Below, piece after piece: positions 1 through 7,376 of a stretch of 12,335 nucleotides of DNA (positions are counted from its first letter, which is position 1; each line of letters begins with the position of its first letter). The stretch covers positions 1 to 12,335 of the forward strand of contig CAZHGN010000044.1 of assembly GCA_964532155.1 (NCBI GenBank). The letters run 5' to 3'. The notes beneath the pieces were generated by a model. It was given only the letters and a program-made list of their open reading frames with translations. It was not told where the DNA came from and did not search any database. This stretch comes from HGM11416 sp964532155 (lineage in GTDB: Bacteria > Bacillota > Clostridia > Christensenellales > Borkfalkiaceae). A program made the position numbers and the translations under genes.

Positions 1-380
<380 letters not shown>

Positions 381-595
381 AATATTCTTAAAGCTGCGTC
401 ATTTCAGACGCAACAGCTCTAACGTTTTCGTTGACTGTTTTTTAGGTACATAATGTACTCAATTTTAATTGACAGAAACTATTTTATAACTAAACAAAGT
501 TTTCGTTACAATAATTCATTTCCTTCTATTCAATTTTTAATCTTCATTGAACCGAACTGCCGTTCGGTGAGTGCTGCCTCACAGACAGCTTATTC

Positions 596-624
596 ATCAT
601 ATCACATCGCATTGCTTATGTCAA
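596..624 (-). promoter_or_regulatory. rrn promoter P3
   Basis: A perfect -35 TTGACA (619-624) is followed after 17 bases by TATGAT (596-601) on the minus strand. An A-rich stretch (about 628-660 on the plus strand, T-rich) precedes it as a possible UP element. Its sequence differs from P1 and P2. It is the promoter closest to the 16S 5' end, about 210 bases away. Confidence 0.75.
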
Positions 625-711
625 CTGTTTTTTTGGATTTTTTAAAACTTTTTAAAAGTTTTTATTTGCCGTTTCAGCCGACTGCGGATACCCGCAAGCC
701 ACTGCATTTGT

Positions 712-760
712 GATGCTTGCCTATTAAACTACTTTTAGAAAAAAAAGTCAAACGTTTTTT
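712..760 (-). promoter_or_regulatory. rrn promoter P2 (second copy of the repeat)
   Basis: This is the second copy of the unit at 858-906: -35 TTGACT (746-751), 17-base spacer, -10 TTTAAT (723-728), with the same initially transcribed bases (AGGCAAGCATC). The two -35 boxes are 146 bases apart. Tandem promoters are normal for rRNA operons, but copies this similar suggest a recent duplication or strong selection for both start sites. Confidence 0.8.
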
Positions 761-857
761 AGCGCTTTTTTAATTTTTCTTTAAAAAAGTTTTTTGGCTT
801 TGCGGCGGCGCCTTTTAAGCCCTGTTTTTTGAGCCGTCAAGTATTGCCGTCACAATC

Positions 858-906
858 GATGCTTGCCTATTAAACTACTTTTAGGAAAAAAAGTCAAACG
901 TTTTTT
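858..906 (-). promoter_or_regulatory. rrn promoter P1 (upstream copy)
   Basis: On the minus strand there is a -35 box TTGACT (892-897), a 17-base spacer and a -10 box TTTAAT (869-874). The DNA upstream of the -35 is A-rich, as in UP elements of rRNA promoters. The box and the first transcribed bases belong to a 49-bp unit repeated at 712-760 with one mismatch. The downstream target is the 16S rRNA. Confidence 0.8.
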
Positions 907-971
907 CGCTACTTTTCGCTTTTTTCTTAAAAATTTTTTTACCCCTTAAAAATGCGTTAAAAACAGCCGTT

Positions 972-2084
972 TTACTTTTTTATGGGTTGTTCGATAACTC
1001 CGCCGCCGAGGCATTCGTTGCCTTTATACAAAACGCAATACTGCCCTTCGGTAACGGCACGTTGCTTTTGATCGAAGTCAACGCGGAAAGAACGCCCCGT
1101 TTTTTTTCGCTCCGCGTCGTCGAGCTGCGTAACGGTTACACCCTGCTCGGCTTGACGATAGCGAAACTTTGCCGTACACCTAAACGAACGATCCTTAGGC
1201 GCACCGGATATAAAGTTGAACGAATCCATATAAAGTCCGTCCGAATAAAGCCTGTCCTCGTCCCCATGCGCGACATATAATATATTATTAGGAATATCCT
1301 TTTCGATAACGAACCATCTGCCCTCGTCGCCCTTTTGGCCGCCGACGTCCAAGCCCTTGCGTTGACCTATCGTGTAATACATAAGTCCGCAATGTTTGCC
1401 GAGCACTCGTCCGTCGTACGTTCTGATTTCACCCTCGCGCGCGGGAATATATTTCATAAGGAATTCCCTAAACTTCCTCTCGCCGATAAAGCATATACCG
1501 GTAGAATCCTTCTTGCCCGCGGTGTTTAAGCCGTGCTTTTCGGCAAGAGCGCGCACCTCGGATTTTTGCAAGTCGGCAAGCGGAAACAAAACGTTGGCGA
1601 GTTGCGACTGCGAAAGTTGATTTAAGAAGTAAGTCTGATCTTTTCCCTCGTCGGCAGCCTTAAGCAATCTGTGCACGCCACCATCGTGCGAAATTCCACA
1701 ATAATGCCCGGTCGCGACGAAATCGGCGTCCAGTCCGAGCGCGTATTCGCGGAAAGGTCCGAACTTAATTTCTCTATTGCAAAGCACGTCCGGATTCGGA
1801 GTTCTACCGCGCTTGTATTCGTCGATAAAGTAACTGAAAACACGCTCCATATACTCGTCGGAAAAATCCACCGAATAATACGGAATATCTAATTTGGCGC
1901 AAACGCGGCGAACGTCACCGTAATCCTCTTCCGCGGTACAGCAACCGTTATCGTCCGTTTCTTTCCAATTATTCATAAACAGCCCTATTACGTCGTACCC
2001 CTGCTCTTTAAGCAAAAGTGCCGCCACCGAACTATCCACGCCGCCGCTCATTCCGACGACCACTCTGTTTCCTCGTTTACTCAC
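972..2084 (-). CDS. mnmA: tRNA-specific 2-thiouridylase MnmA
   Basis: MnmA thiolates C2 of U34 in tRNA-Lys, tRNA-Glu and tRNA-Gln, using ATP to adenylate the uridine and a persulfide sulfur carried by a sulfur-transfer chain. The 370-residue protein has the usual length. The PP-loop SGGVDSS is at residues 13-19. The two catalytic cysteines are Cys102 (in NPDVLCNREIKF) and Cys198 (in DSTGICFIG). The TGHY and DQTYFL motifs that contact tRNA and ATP are also present. The start is GTG at 2082-2084, preceded by AAAGGAG with a 5-base spacing, which decides this start. It has its own promoter upstream and diverges from the radical SAM gene at 2262. No strong terminator follows; only a weak A/U hairpin lies between its stop and the rrn promoters, so some readthrough into the rrn leader is possible. 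Confidence 0.97.
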   Translation of the reverse strand: MSKRGNRVVVGMSGGVDSSVAALLLKEQGYDVIGLFMNNWKETDDNGCCTAEEDYGDVRRVCAKLDIPYYSVDFSDEYMERVFSYFIDEYKRGRTPNPDVLCNREIKFGPFREYALGLDADFVATGHYCGISHDGGVHRLLKAADEGKDQTYFLNQLSQSQLANVLFPLADLQKSEVRALAEKHGLNTAGKKDSTGICFIGERKFREFLMKYIPAREGEIRTYDGRVLGKHCGLMYYTIGQRKGLDVGGQKGDEGRWFVIEKDIPNNILYVAHGDEDRLYSDGLYMDSFNFISGAPKDRSFRCTAKFRYRQAEQGVTVTQLDDAERKKTGRSFRVDFDQKQRAVTEGQYCVLYKGNECLGGGVIEQPIKK

Positions 2085-2135
2085 GTTAGCTCCTTTATCA
2101 TCACGAAAGGCAATTTCAGTTGTTTTATCGGGGTA

Positions 2136-2164
2136 ATATTATCATATCGCCGCAAAATAGTCAA
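2136..2164 (-). promoter_or_regulatory. Promoter of mnmA
   Basis: On the minus strand, -35 TTGACT (2159-2164), 17 bases, -10 TAATAT (2136-2141). This puts the mRNA start about 45 bases before the GTG start codon of mnmA. Confidence 0.65.
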
Positions 2165-2214
2165 GGTTTTAGCAAAAGCACGAAAAAACGCTTTTAAAAA
2201 ACGGGCGGCGATTG

Positions 2215-2220
2215 TATAAT
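2215..2220 (+). promoter_or_regulatory. Likely -10 box for the radical SAM gene
   Basis: A perfect TATAAT stands 41 bases before the ATG at 2262. The hexamer 17 bases upstream, TTTTAA, is a poor -35 and there is no clear extended -10. The box is plausible because it lies at a suitable distance and diverges from the mnmA promoter. Confidence 0.45.
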
Positions 2221-2261
2221 TTTAACGTAATCATTCTAAAACGGCGGTTAAAGAAAACCAT

Positions 2262-3239
2262 ATGAACGAAGCTCTATTAAAAAACCTGCGCAAAATATCC
2301 TTCGAACCGAACGAAAGCGAGCGCTATTATTCGGCAAACCGCTTTTTTACCGAACTTTTCGGCGGAAAAACGTATAAACTGAGTTTAGACGCAGGCTTTG
2401 GCTGCCCCAACAGAGACGGAACGGTAGGCCGCGGGGGCTGTATTTTTTGCAGTGAGGGCGGAAGCGGAGATTTTGCAGTTAAAATAACCGAGAACGACGT
2501 CGACTGCGCAATAGCGCAAGCTAAAGAAAAGGTCGCGGCAAAGACGACCGGCAATAGATTTATCGCGTACCTTCAAAGCTATACGAATACTTACGCGCCG
2601 ACAGAAAAACTCGACGCTCTGTACTCGGCGCTTATATCGCGCTCGGATATCCGCGCACTTTCGATAGCAACCCGCCCCGACTGCTTGGGCGACGATGTTT
2701 GCCGACTTATAGCGCGACTCGCCAAACAAAAACCCGTCTTCGTGGAATTAGGTCTTCAAACTTCGAACGAGCAAACGGCAAAACTGATAAACCGCGGCTA
2801 CGCCCTACCCGTATACGACGAAGGCGTGAAAAAACTTAAGTCGGCGGGCGCAAACGTGATAACTCATATAATAGTCGGACTGCCGAACGAAACGAAGGCG
2901 GACGTATTAAAAACACTCGACCATTCGGTGCGGTGCGGCACGGACGGCGTAAAAATTCAGCTTCTACACGTGCTTAAAAACACTAAGCTTGCCGAACTTT
3001 ACGACAAAAACGGTTTTAAAGCCTTAACCAAGCAAGAATATATAGAGGCGCTTTGCGACTGCGTGAACGCACTGCCGAAAAACGTCATAATACATAGGCT
3101 AACGGGCGACGCCCCCAAAAAACTCCTTATCGAGCCGCAATGGTCGGCAAACAAAAAGGACGTGCTCAACTCAATAAAAAAAGCGTTTGCCGAAAACAAC
3201 GTACTGCAAGGCAGTAAACCGCTCGGCAAAAACGCTTGA
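2262..3239 (+). CDS. Radical SAM protein of the TIGR01212 (YhcC/YtqA, MnmL) family
   Basis: The family holds B. subtilis YtqA, named MnmL because it is needed to convert the cmnm5 side chain at tRNA U34 toward nm5/mnm5 (2-thio)uridine; E. coli YhcC is a less understood relative. The cluster-binding cysteines are Cys48, Cys60 and Cys63 in CPNRDGTVGRGGCIFC, the spacing of this family rather than the classical CX3CX2C. Further family blocks are YLQSYTNTYAP, SIATRPDC, ELGLQT, HIIVGLPNET and, near the end, HRLTGDAPK..LIEPQWSANK. At 325 residues it is full length. The ribosome binding site is weak (AAAGAAA), but there is no other start nearby in frame. It diverges from mnmA, which acts on the same base. 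A partner MnmM methylase gene is not in the window, so the MnmL assignment rests on family and this neighbourhood. Confidence 0.88.
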   Translation: MNEALLKNLRKISFEPNESERYYSANRFFTELFGGKTYKLSLDAGFGCPNRDGTVGRGGCIFCSEGGSGDFAVKITENDVDCAIAQAKEKVAAKTTGNRFIAYLQSYTNTYAPTEKLDALYSALISRSDIRALSIATRPDCLGDDVCRLIARLAKQKPVFVELGLQTSNEQTAKLINRGYALPVYDEGVKKLKSAGANVITHIIVGLPNETKADVLKTLDHSVRCGTDGVKIQLLHVLKNTKLAELYDKNGFKALTKQEYIEALCDCVNALPKNVIIHRLTGDAPKKLLIEPQWSANKKDVLNSIKKAFAENNVLQGSKPLGKNA

Positions 3240-3252
3240 GGTAACGTTATAG

Positions 3253-3286
3253 ATAAAGTCGACGAAACCGCCGACTTTATTTTTTA
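3253..3286 (+). terminator. Rho-independent terminator of the radical SAM gene
   Basis: A 9-bp stem (ATAAAGTCG 3253-3261 with CGACTTTAT 3272-3280) with a 10-base loop runs into a T-tract, 13 bases after the stop codon. On the opposite strand no T-run follows, so it is directional. Confidence 0.85.
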
Positions 3287-3346
3287 AACTAAATTATATA
3301 AAACGAAAGCAAAAAAACGGACTTTTTCGGCGAACGCTCGTCGGCT

Positions 3347-4552
3347 TTACAGCGCGATTAGAGCAAAGATTTTTTGCGGCGTGTCGCAACTTAAATCCTT
3401 TAAAACGCGAGCGGAATATCTGTCGAAACTCGTATGGTCGACCAACCGAAATACGGCGGCGGACATATCGACGAAATCGGACGACTCGGACTTATTCACC
3501 ATCCAGCCGATACCCAAAAATCTTAAAAGCGCATAGACCGAGCAAATGGCGACAAACTCTTCCCAAGGTCCTTCCGGGCGATCCTGAAAGGGAAACTGTT
3601 CGAAGAAAACGTGATTTACAAGCATATGCTCGAACCAAATTTCCCATTTCGGAATTTTATTCTCAAACTCGAACTTCGCTTGCTCGTATTTATTAAAGCA
3701 GTTCTCGCCGCCACCGAAAAAACTCAACGCCTTTTCGCCGTAAAAGCGCACGCTGTCGCTTTTTTCGTCGATAAGCGTTAACAGTTTGCGCATGACGGAA
3801 AGCCCGAACGCCAAATGCGTTTTGTCTACCGCAAGGGTTATAGCATCACCGTCCGACCGCTTCGAAGAGAACTGAAAAGATAAATCTGAAGGGCGTACGT
3901 CGTAAGGCTTTTCGATAAGCGCGTTTATTCTTCCGACGTCCTTGCTATCCAAAACGTCTTTTAAGTCTCTTAAAGCAAGCCCCAACGTCGCAAGGCGCAC
4001 CGTCAACGAATACTCCCTATCTTGCAAAATATTTATAAGCCAAGAGCGTATTTCCCACTCTTTGCCTTGCGTGTCGAAGATAACCGTTCTTTCGGTACCG
4101 ACCGGTATTTCCAAGTCGAGCGCTTTTTTAATAAACCTTATCGGCTCGTCTTTTGAAAACAGCAGTTCCAAAGTTGCCTCGCAACTGTTAGCGCAAGAGC
4201 ATTCGAGCCACGGTTCCTTTCTTATTCCGCGCGGATAAAGCTTGCACACCTTGGCAAGCGCATGCTCGCCGATTTCGGCATGAATAGCACACCTGCCGTC
4301 GGGCAGTCGCATCGGACAATTACCCTCGTAATCGTGCTGAATATACGCGTATGCGCTTGGCGTAGGATGAAGAAAAACCTTAACGCCTCTGTCGATTTTC
4401 TCTCGCAGTTCCTTACTGCACTCGGCGCTCGAAAGCTTGAAATAATCGTCAACCGAAAGGGTGACTTGCCACCCCTCGCAACACGAGAAACGACATTCTC
4501 CCGTTTTACACTTAAACTCCGTAAAATATTCGGGAATTAAAAACTCTTTCAT
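3347..4552 (-). CDS. FliB-like flagellin lysine-N-methylase family protein
   Basis: This family, typified by Salmonella FliB, methylates lysines on flagellin in an Fe-S-dependent reaction; relatives are common in Clostridia and their substrates are mostly untested. The 401-residue length fits. The N-terminal cysteines that mark the family are visible: Cys15, Cys20, Cys24, Cys25, then Cys79 and Cys88 (CPMRLPDGRC), Cys103 in CKLYPR, and Cys118, Cys120, Cys124 (CSCANSC). The C-terminal two-thirds is helical with no motif I can name. The ATG at 4550-4552 is preceded by AAGGAA at 5 bases. It lies 108 bases downstream of the aldo/keto reductase in the same direction, so it may be the last gene of the MarR operon or have its own promoter. 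No flagellar gene is in the window, so flagellin as the substrate is unproven. Confidence 0.8.
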   Translation of the reverse strand: MKEFLIPEYFTEFKCKTGECRFSCCEGWQVTLSVDDYFKLSSAECSKELREKIDRGVKVFLHPTPSAYAYIQHDYEGNCPMRLPDGRCAIHAEIGEHALAKVCKLYPRGIRKEPWLECSCANSCEATLELLFSKDEPIRFIKKALDLEIPVGTERTVIFDTQGKEWEIRSWLINILQDREYSLTVRLATLGLALRDLKDVLDSKDVGRINALIEKPYDVRPSDLSFQFSSKRSDGDAITLAVDKTHLAFGLSVMRKLLTLIDEKSDSVRFYGEKALSFFGGGENCFNKYEQAKFEFENKIPKWEIWFEHMLVNHVFFEQFPFQDRPEGPWEEFVAICSVYALLRFLGIGWMVNKSESSDFVDMSAAVFRLVDHTSFDRYSARVLKDLSCDTPQKIFALIAL

Positions 4553-4561
4553 CTTATTTCC

Positions 4562-4590
4562 TTGCGGATAATCTGCTTTTCCCTCCGCAA
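4562..4590 (-). promoter_or_regulatory. Hairpin next to the ribosome binding site of the FliB-like gene
   Basis: On the minus strand TTGCGGA (4584-4590) can pair with TCCGCAA (4562-4568) across a 15-base loop. The 3' arm touches the AAGGAA ribosome binding site, so the stem could affect translation. It could also be chance. Confidence 0.35.
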
Positions 4591-4660
4591 ACCTTTATAT
4601 TTCCCCCGATGAGTACGTTTTAACGCAGCGGCGTTATAGCGGCGAGGTTATTGCACGCGC

Positions 4661-5614
4661 TTATAGCATTGTGGCAACGCCGTTCGTAAAACGGAATCGG
4701 CGCATCGCTCTGCCTTTTATTTTATCTGAAGAAATAAGCGACTCGAGCCGTTCGATTTCTTCGGCTGAAAGTTCGAATTTAAGCGCGTCTATCGCGCTTT
4801 GCAAATGCTCCGTATTGGCTGTTCCGATAAGGCTTTGCATGTCGTCGTATTTCGAAAGCGACCATAAAAGGGCTATTTGAGATAACGTACAGCCCTTTTC
4901 GTCGGCAAACTCTTTCACTTTATTGATAAGCGCGAGATTATGTTCGCGGTTTTCAGGCGAAAGCAACCCTCTGCCCATCGAATGATTTTTCGCCGTTGCG
5001 CTCAGCACGTCGTCGGTAAACAAGCCGTGCCCTACCGTGCCGAAAGCAAGCACCTTTACGCCCAATTCCTTTGCCGCCGCAATCAACTCGGTTTCGATAT
5101 CTCTCTCGATTAGAGAGTATTCCATTTCCACCGTATGTATAGGATGAACCTTGCACGCGCGGCGAAGAGTTTCGGCGTCGACCATAGTAAGCCCGATATT
5201 CTTTACGTAGCCCGCCTTGACCTCGTCCGCTATCGCGCCGACGACGTCCTCTACGGGTATTTCCGTATCCATTCTCGCCGGCTGATACAGATCGACGTAG
5301 TCAAGCCCCAAACGGCGCAACGAATAAGTCAAGTGCCCTTTTACATTGAACGGCTTAACGTCTAAACCGTAAATGCCGCCTTGCGGAGCGGGCAAAACGC
5401 CGAACTTGACCGACAGAAAATAACTGTCCCTATCAACTCCTTTAAGCGCTTGACCGACGACCATTTCGCTTTCGCCGGCACTGTAAAACTCGCCGGTGTT
5501 AAAAAGGGTAATACCGTTATCCAACGCGTAGCGGATCGTCTTTATCGAATTTTCGGGATTGCGCATGCTCGACATTCCCATGCAGCCGAGCCCTAACCGT
5601 GTTTTATCTATCAT
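4661..5614 (-). CDS. Aldo/keto reductase family protein with altered active site
   Basis: A 317-residue TIM-barrel protein of the aldo/keto reductase superfamily, which usually reduces carbonyls with NADPH in the cytoplasm. Family blocks include LGLGCMGMS at the N-terminus, the Tyr region (Tyr44 in TGEFYSAGESE), Lys70 (SVKFG), DYVDLYQPARMD, GYVKNIGLT and SLIGTANTEHL near the C-terminus. Of the usual Asp-Tyr-Lys-His tetrad, Tyr44 and Lys70 are present, but the Asp position is Asn39 and the His position is Ala113. The Ala (motif YQPAR) occurs in a recognisable branch of the family; the Asn seems particular to this protein. The ATG has GAGGAG at 6 bases and begins 14 bases after the stop of the FMN-binding gene, so the two are almost certainly cotranscribed. 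Substrate unknown. Confidence 0.88.
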   Translation of the reverse strand: MIDKTRLGLGCMGMSSMRNPENSIKTIRYALDNGITLFNTGEFYSAGESEMVVGQALKGVDRDSYFLSVKFGVLPAPQGGIYGLDVKPFNVKGHLTYSLRRLGLDYVDLYQPARMDTEIPVEDVVGAIADEVKAGYVKNIGLTMVDAETLRRACKVHPIHTVEMEYSLIERDIETELIAAAKELGVKVLAFGTVGHGLFTDDVLSATAKNHSMGRGLLSPENREHNLALINKVKEFADEKGCTLSQIALLWSLSKYDDMQSLIGTANTEHLQSAIDALKFELSAEEIERLESLISSDKIKGRAMRRFRFTNGVATML

Positions 5615-5628
5615 AATTTTCTCCTCTA

Positions 5629-6039
5629 TTACAGTTTGACCGTTTCCGTTCTGAAATTACTAAACCACTGAGCCTCGTATCCCGTAAACTTTAAAATACA
5701 ATAGTCGGGATCGGTTACGCCTTTTTTATAAAAACGGCTGAAAAACGGCTTCCAAAATTGTGATTTAGTCGGCTGATCGGTCAAAACTTGCATTTCTCCT
5801 TTAATCTCTACACCCTGAAAGGATTGCCCTTTAGAATAGAAATACACGCAAGCCTTAGGATTGTTTACGTAATGCTTCACCTTTCGCGAAGAGGTGTACG
5901 TCGCAAAATATATATCGTTTTCGTCGATAAAAACGGGCTGAATAAGCGCGCGAGTCGCCGGATAACCGTTCTCGTCGACCGAGGATATAATCGACGTTCT
6001 TTGCTTGGATATAAAATCAATTATTCCCTGTTTAGTCAT
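5629..6039 (-). CDS. Pyridoxamine 5'-phosphate oxidase-like FMN-binding split-barrel protein
   Basis: A 136-residue protein of the small PNPOx-like fold, often annotated as general stress protein 26-like. These cytoplasmic dimers bind FMN, F420 or heme; few have a known reaction. The start (IIDFISKQRTSIISSVDENGYPATRAL), the central YFATYTSSRKVKHYVNNPKACVY block, with Ser/Arg/Lys placed to contact the flavin phosphate, and the PDYCILKF..A.WFSN ending are typical. It lacks the features of true PdxH, so a role in vitamin B6 synthesis is unlikely. The gene starts 10 bases after the DUF5131 stop with a modest AAGGCGG ribosome binding site and is followed 14 bases later by the aldo/keto reductase. 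The pairing of a flavin protein with a reductase suggests a shared redox or detoxification role, which is inference. Confidence 0.85.
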   Translation of the reverse strand: MTKQGIIDFISKQRTSIISSVDENGYPATRALIQPVFIDENDIYFATYTSSRKVKHYVNNPKACVYFYSKGQSFQGVEIKGEMQVLTDQPTKSQFWKPFFSRFYKKGVTDPDYCILKFTGYEAQWFSNFRTETVKL

Positions 6040-6049
6040 AACAACCGCC

Positions 6050-6892
6050 TTAGCAATGGAATTTATCGCTTTCCTTAGGTTTTCTGCCCTTTGCCATCGC
6101 TTCTTTCATCGCCGCCTTTCTTGCGTAAATCTCCTCAACGCGAGCGTCGACGTCTACGGGCGGATAATAAAGCCCGCTTTTTAAAGCTTGCACCATTTGA
6201 TCGGTACGGTTGCGAATTTTGTATTCCTTGCCGTCCACGACGAAAACGTTGCCGGTCTGCCCGAAAATAAGCTGAACGCCGTGTTTTTTACAAGCCTCGT
6301 GAACCTTTTGCACCCATTCGAAATGCAGCGGACGCGAACCTAAATAGTTTTCGCCGCCGGCAAGCACGGTTTCAATCTTTCCGCTTGCAAGATAAGGCTC
6401 TATATCCACTTCGCCTATAAAAGGCTTTAAACTTACCCAACGATGCTTTGCGGGTACGTCAAGCAGATACGGCATGCGCTCTTCCAAACGCTTTTGATTT
6501 TCGCACGAGACGGAGAAAGCGACGTTATCCCAACCCTCTCCCCAATCGGCGGGCAAGCAGTCCTTAATACGCGCCGCGCGCTTGGTCAAAAGAGAAAAAG
6601 TTACGTCCTTTCTGCGGCGAATAAAATCCCACGCCTCGTCGCGCCAAGCGTCCGCTTCTTCCAAAAAGAAATCGCTTGCCATGCATACGCGCACGTAAGA
6701 ACCGCTCGGCAGTTTCCAATTTCCGTTCTTATCCTTTTTTATCGGCAAATTAAAGTCCGACTTGTTTTTTAAAACCTCGTTTGTGTCTCTGCCGTAACGC
6801 TTGTCTAAAAAATACGCGTAACAGTTCTGACATCCCTCGCTGTATTTGTGGCAACCGTGCCACGGATTCCAAATCTTATCGTTAATATCCAT
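6050..6892 (-). CDS. DUF5131 (phage Gp37/Gp68-like) radical-SAM-like protein
   Basis: This 280-residue protein belongs to the Gp37/Gp68 or DUF5131 family, found in phages and many bacteria, with no established reaction. The likely Fe-S ligands are Cys14, Cys21 and Cys24 in NPWHGCHKYSEGCQNCYA, a CX6CX2C pattern as in this family rather than the classical radical SAM CX3CX2C. Other family blocks are SLLTKRAARI, FSVSCENQ, RWVSLKPFIGEVD and AGGENYLGSRPLHFEWV, followed by a Gln-Thr-Gly version of the usual KQWG-like segment (FGQTGN). The C-terminal 60 residues are charged and helical. The ATG has AAGGAG at 7 bases, overlapping the end of the MarR gene 12 bases upstream. The family is not a proof of phage origin; no other phage gene is nearby and base composition looks like that of the neighbours. 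Confidence 0.85.
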   Translation of the reverse strand: MDINDKIWNPWHGCHKYSEGCQNCYAYFLDKRYGRDTNEVLKNKSDFNLPIKKDKNGNWKLPSGSYVRVCMASDFFLEEADAWRDEAWDFIRRRKDVTFSLLTKRAARIKDCLPADWGEGWDNVAFSVSCENQKRLEERMPYLLDVPAKHRWVSLKPFIGEVDIEPYLASGKIETVLAGGENYLGSRPLHFEWVQKVHEACKKHGVQLIFGQTGNVFVVDGKEYKIRNRTDQMVQALKSGLYYPPVDVDARVEEIYARKAAMKEAMAKGRKPKESDKFHC

Positions 6893-6904
6893 ATTGTCGC
6901 TCCT

Positions 6905-7315
6905 TTATTTTAACTTCGCTTGAACGGCTTCCATCAGCCGCACAAACTCTATAAATCGTTCTTCACCCAATTCGCTTTCCATTTCGTAAAGCTTTTCGTT
7001 CGTTTTGGCCTCCGCGTCCTCGACGAGTTTTTTCGCCTTTTCGGTCGGCATAACGTAAAAACTGCGTTTGTCGTTCAAAACGAAATCCTTGTATACGTAC
7101 CCTTTTTTTTCAAGCACGTTTATATGCGCGGTAATCATCGGCTTGGAAACACCCAAAAGCTCCTTTATCATAAGCGGCGTGTAATTACCGCCCCTTTTCG
7201 TTATTATATTAAGCACGGCAAGTTCGCTCGGGCGCACGGGCAAGCCGCTTTTAAGTCCCATATAATCTCTGCTGAACTTAGAAAATACTATATTCGCTTT
7301 TAAATACTTGTCCAC
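6905..7315 (-). CDS. MarR family transcriptional repressor
   Basis: A 136-residue winged-helix regulator of the MarR family, which bind as dimers to palindromes and release DNA on ligand binding or oxidation. The helix-turn-helix spans about residues 47-74 (recognition helix in SKPMITAHINVLEKKGYV) and the wing about 78-90 (LNDKRSFYVMP, with the conserved Asp-Lys-Arg). The N- and C-terminal helices would form the dimer interface. It contains no cysteine, which argues against an OhrR-type thiol switch and for a small-molecule ligand. The start is GTG at 7313-7315 with AGGAGG at 5 bases. It is the first gene of the operon, and the 19-bp palindrome over its own -10 box is the obvious binding site, so autorepression together with the downstream genes is expected. 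Confidence 0.92.
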   Translation of the reverse strand: MDKYLKANIVFSKFSRDYMGLKSGLPVRPSELAVLNIITKRGGNYTPLMIKELLGVSKPMITAHINVLEKKGYVYKDFVLNDKRSFYVMPTEKAKKLVEDAEAKTNEKLYEMESELGEERFIEFVRLMEAVQAKLK

Positions 7316-7340
7316 GAAAACCTCCTATTCGTTCATCTAC

Positions 7341-7376
7341 GTTAACTATTATAGTTAACTTACATTAACTTGTCAA
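7341..7376 (-). promoter_or_regulatory. MarR operon promoter with overlapping operator
   Basis: On the minus strand a full-consensus promoter reads TTGACA (7371-7376), 17 bases, TATAAT (7348-7353). The -10 box lies inside the perfect palindrome GTTAACTATTATAGTTAAC at 7341-7359. A further half-site, AGTTAA, lies in the spacer ten bases upstream, one helical turn away, and could take a second dimer. The mRNA would start about 26 bases before the GTG codon. Confidence 0.9.

Larger units (their letters stand above)
712..906. repeat. 49-bp direct repeat pair spanning two promoters
   Basis: Copies lie at 712-760 and 858-906, identical at 48 of 49 positions (an A/G difference in the A-run). Each covers exactly one -35, spacer, -10 and start region. 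The 97 bases between the copies are unrelated to the repeat. Confidence 0.9.
381..971 (-). other. rrn upstream and leader region, no gene
   Basis: This 590-base AT-rich stretch between mnmA and the 16S rRNA holds no credible gene. It carries the rrn promoters listed separately. Just downstream of the third promoter the leader can form a 7-bp hairpin (ACCGAAC/GTTCGGT, 551-568), followed nearer the rRNA by a short stem around 389-417 (TGCGTC/GACGCA). A weak fourth promoter-like pair is TTGTAA (506-511) and TATAAA (483-488) with 17 bases between. An 86-codon plus-strand ORF at 453-713 crosses the leader antisense and has no recognisable product. Confidence 0.7.

Noticed and set aside
453..713. 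86-codon plus-strand ORF upstream of the 16S rRNA
   Set aside because: It runs antisense through the rRNA leader and promoter P3, has no ribosome binding site or recognisable domain, and its length is unremarkable for AT-rich DNA.
818..840. Extra rrn promoter TTGACG-17-TAAAAG between P1 and P2
   Set aside because: The -10 hexamer is poor and nothing else supports a start there.
6050..6892. Prophage remnant, suggested by the phage Gp37/Gp68 family name
   Set aside because: No integrase, attachment repeat or other phage gene is nearby, and the gene is tightly embedded in a chromosomal operon.
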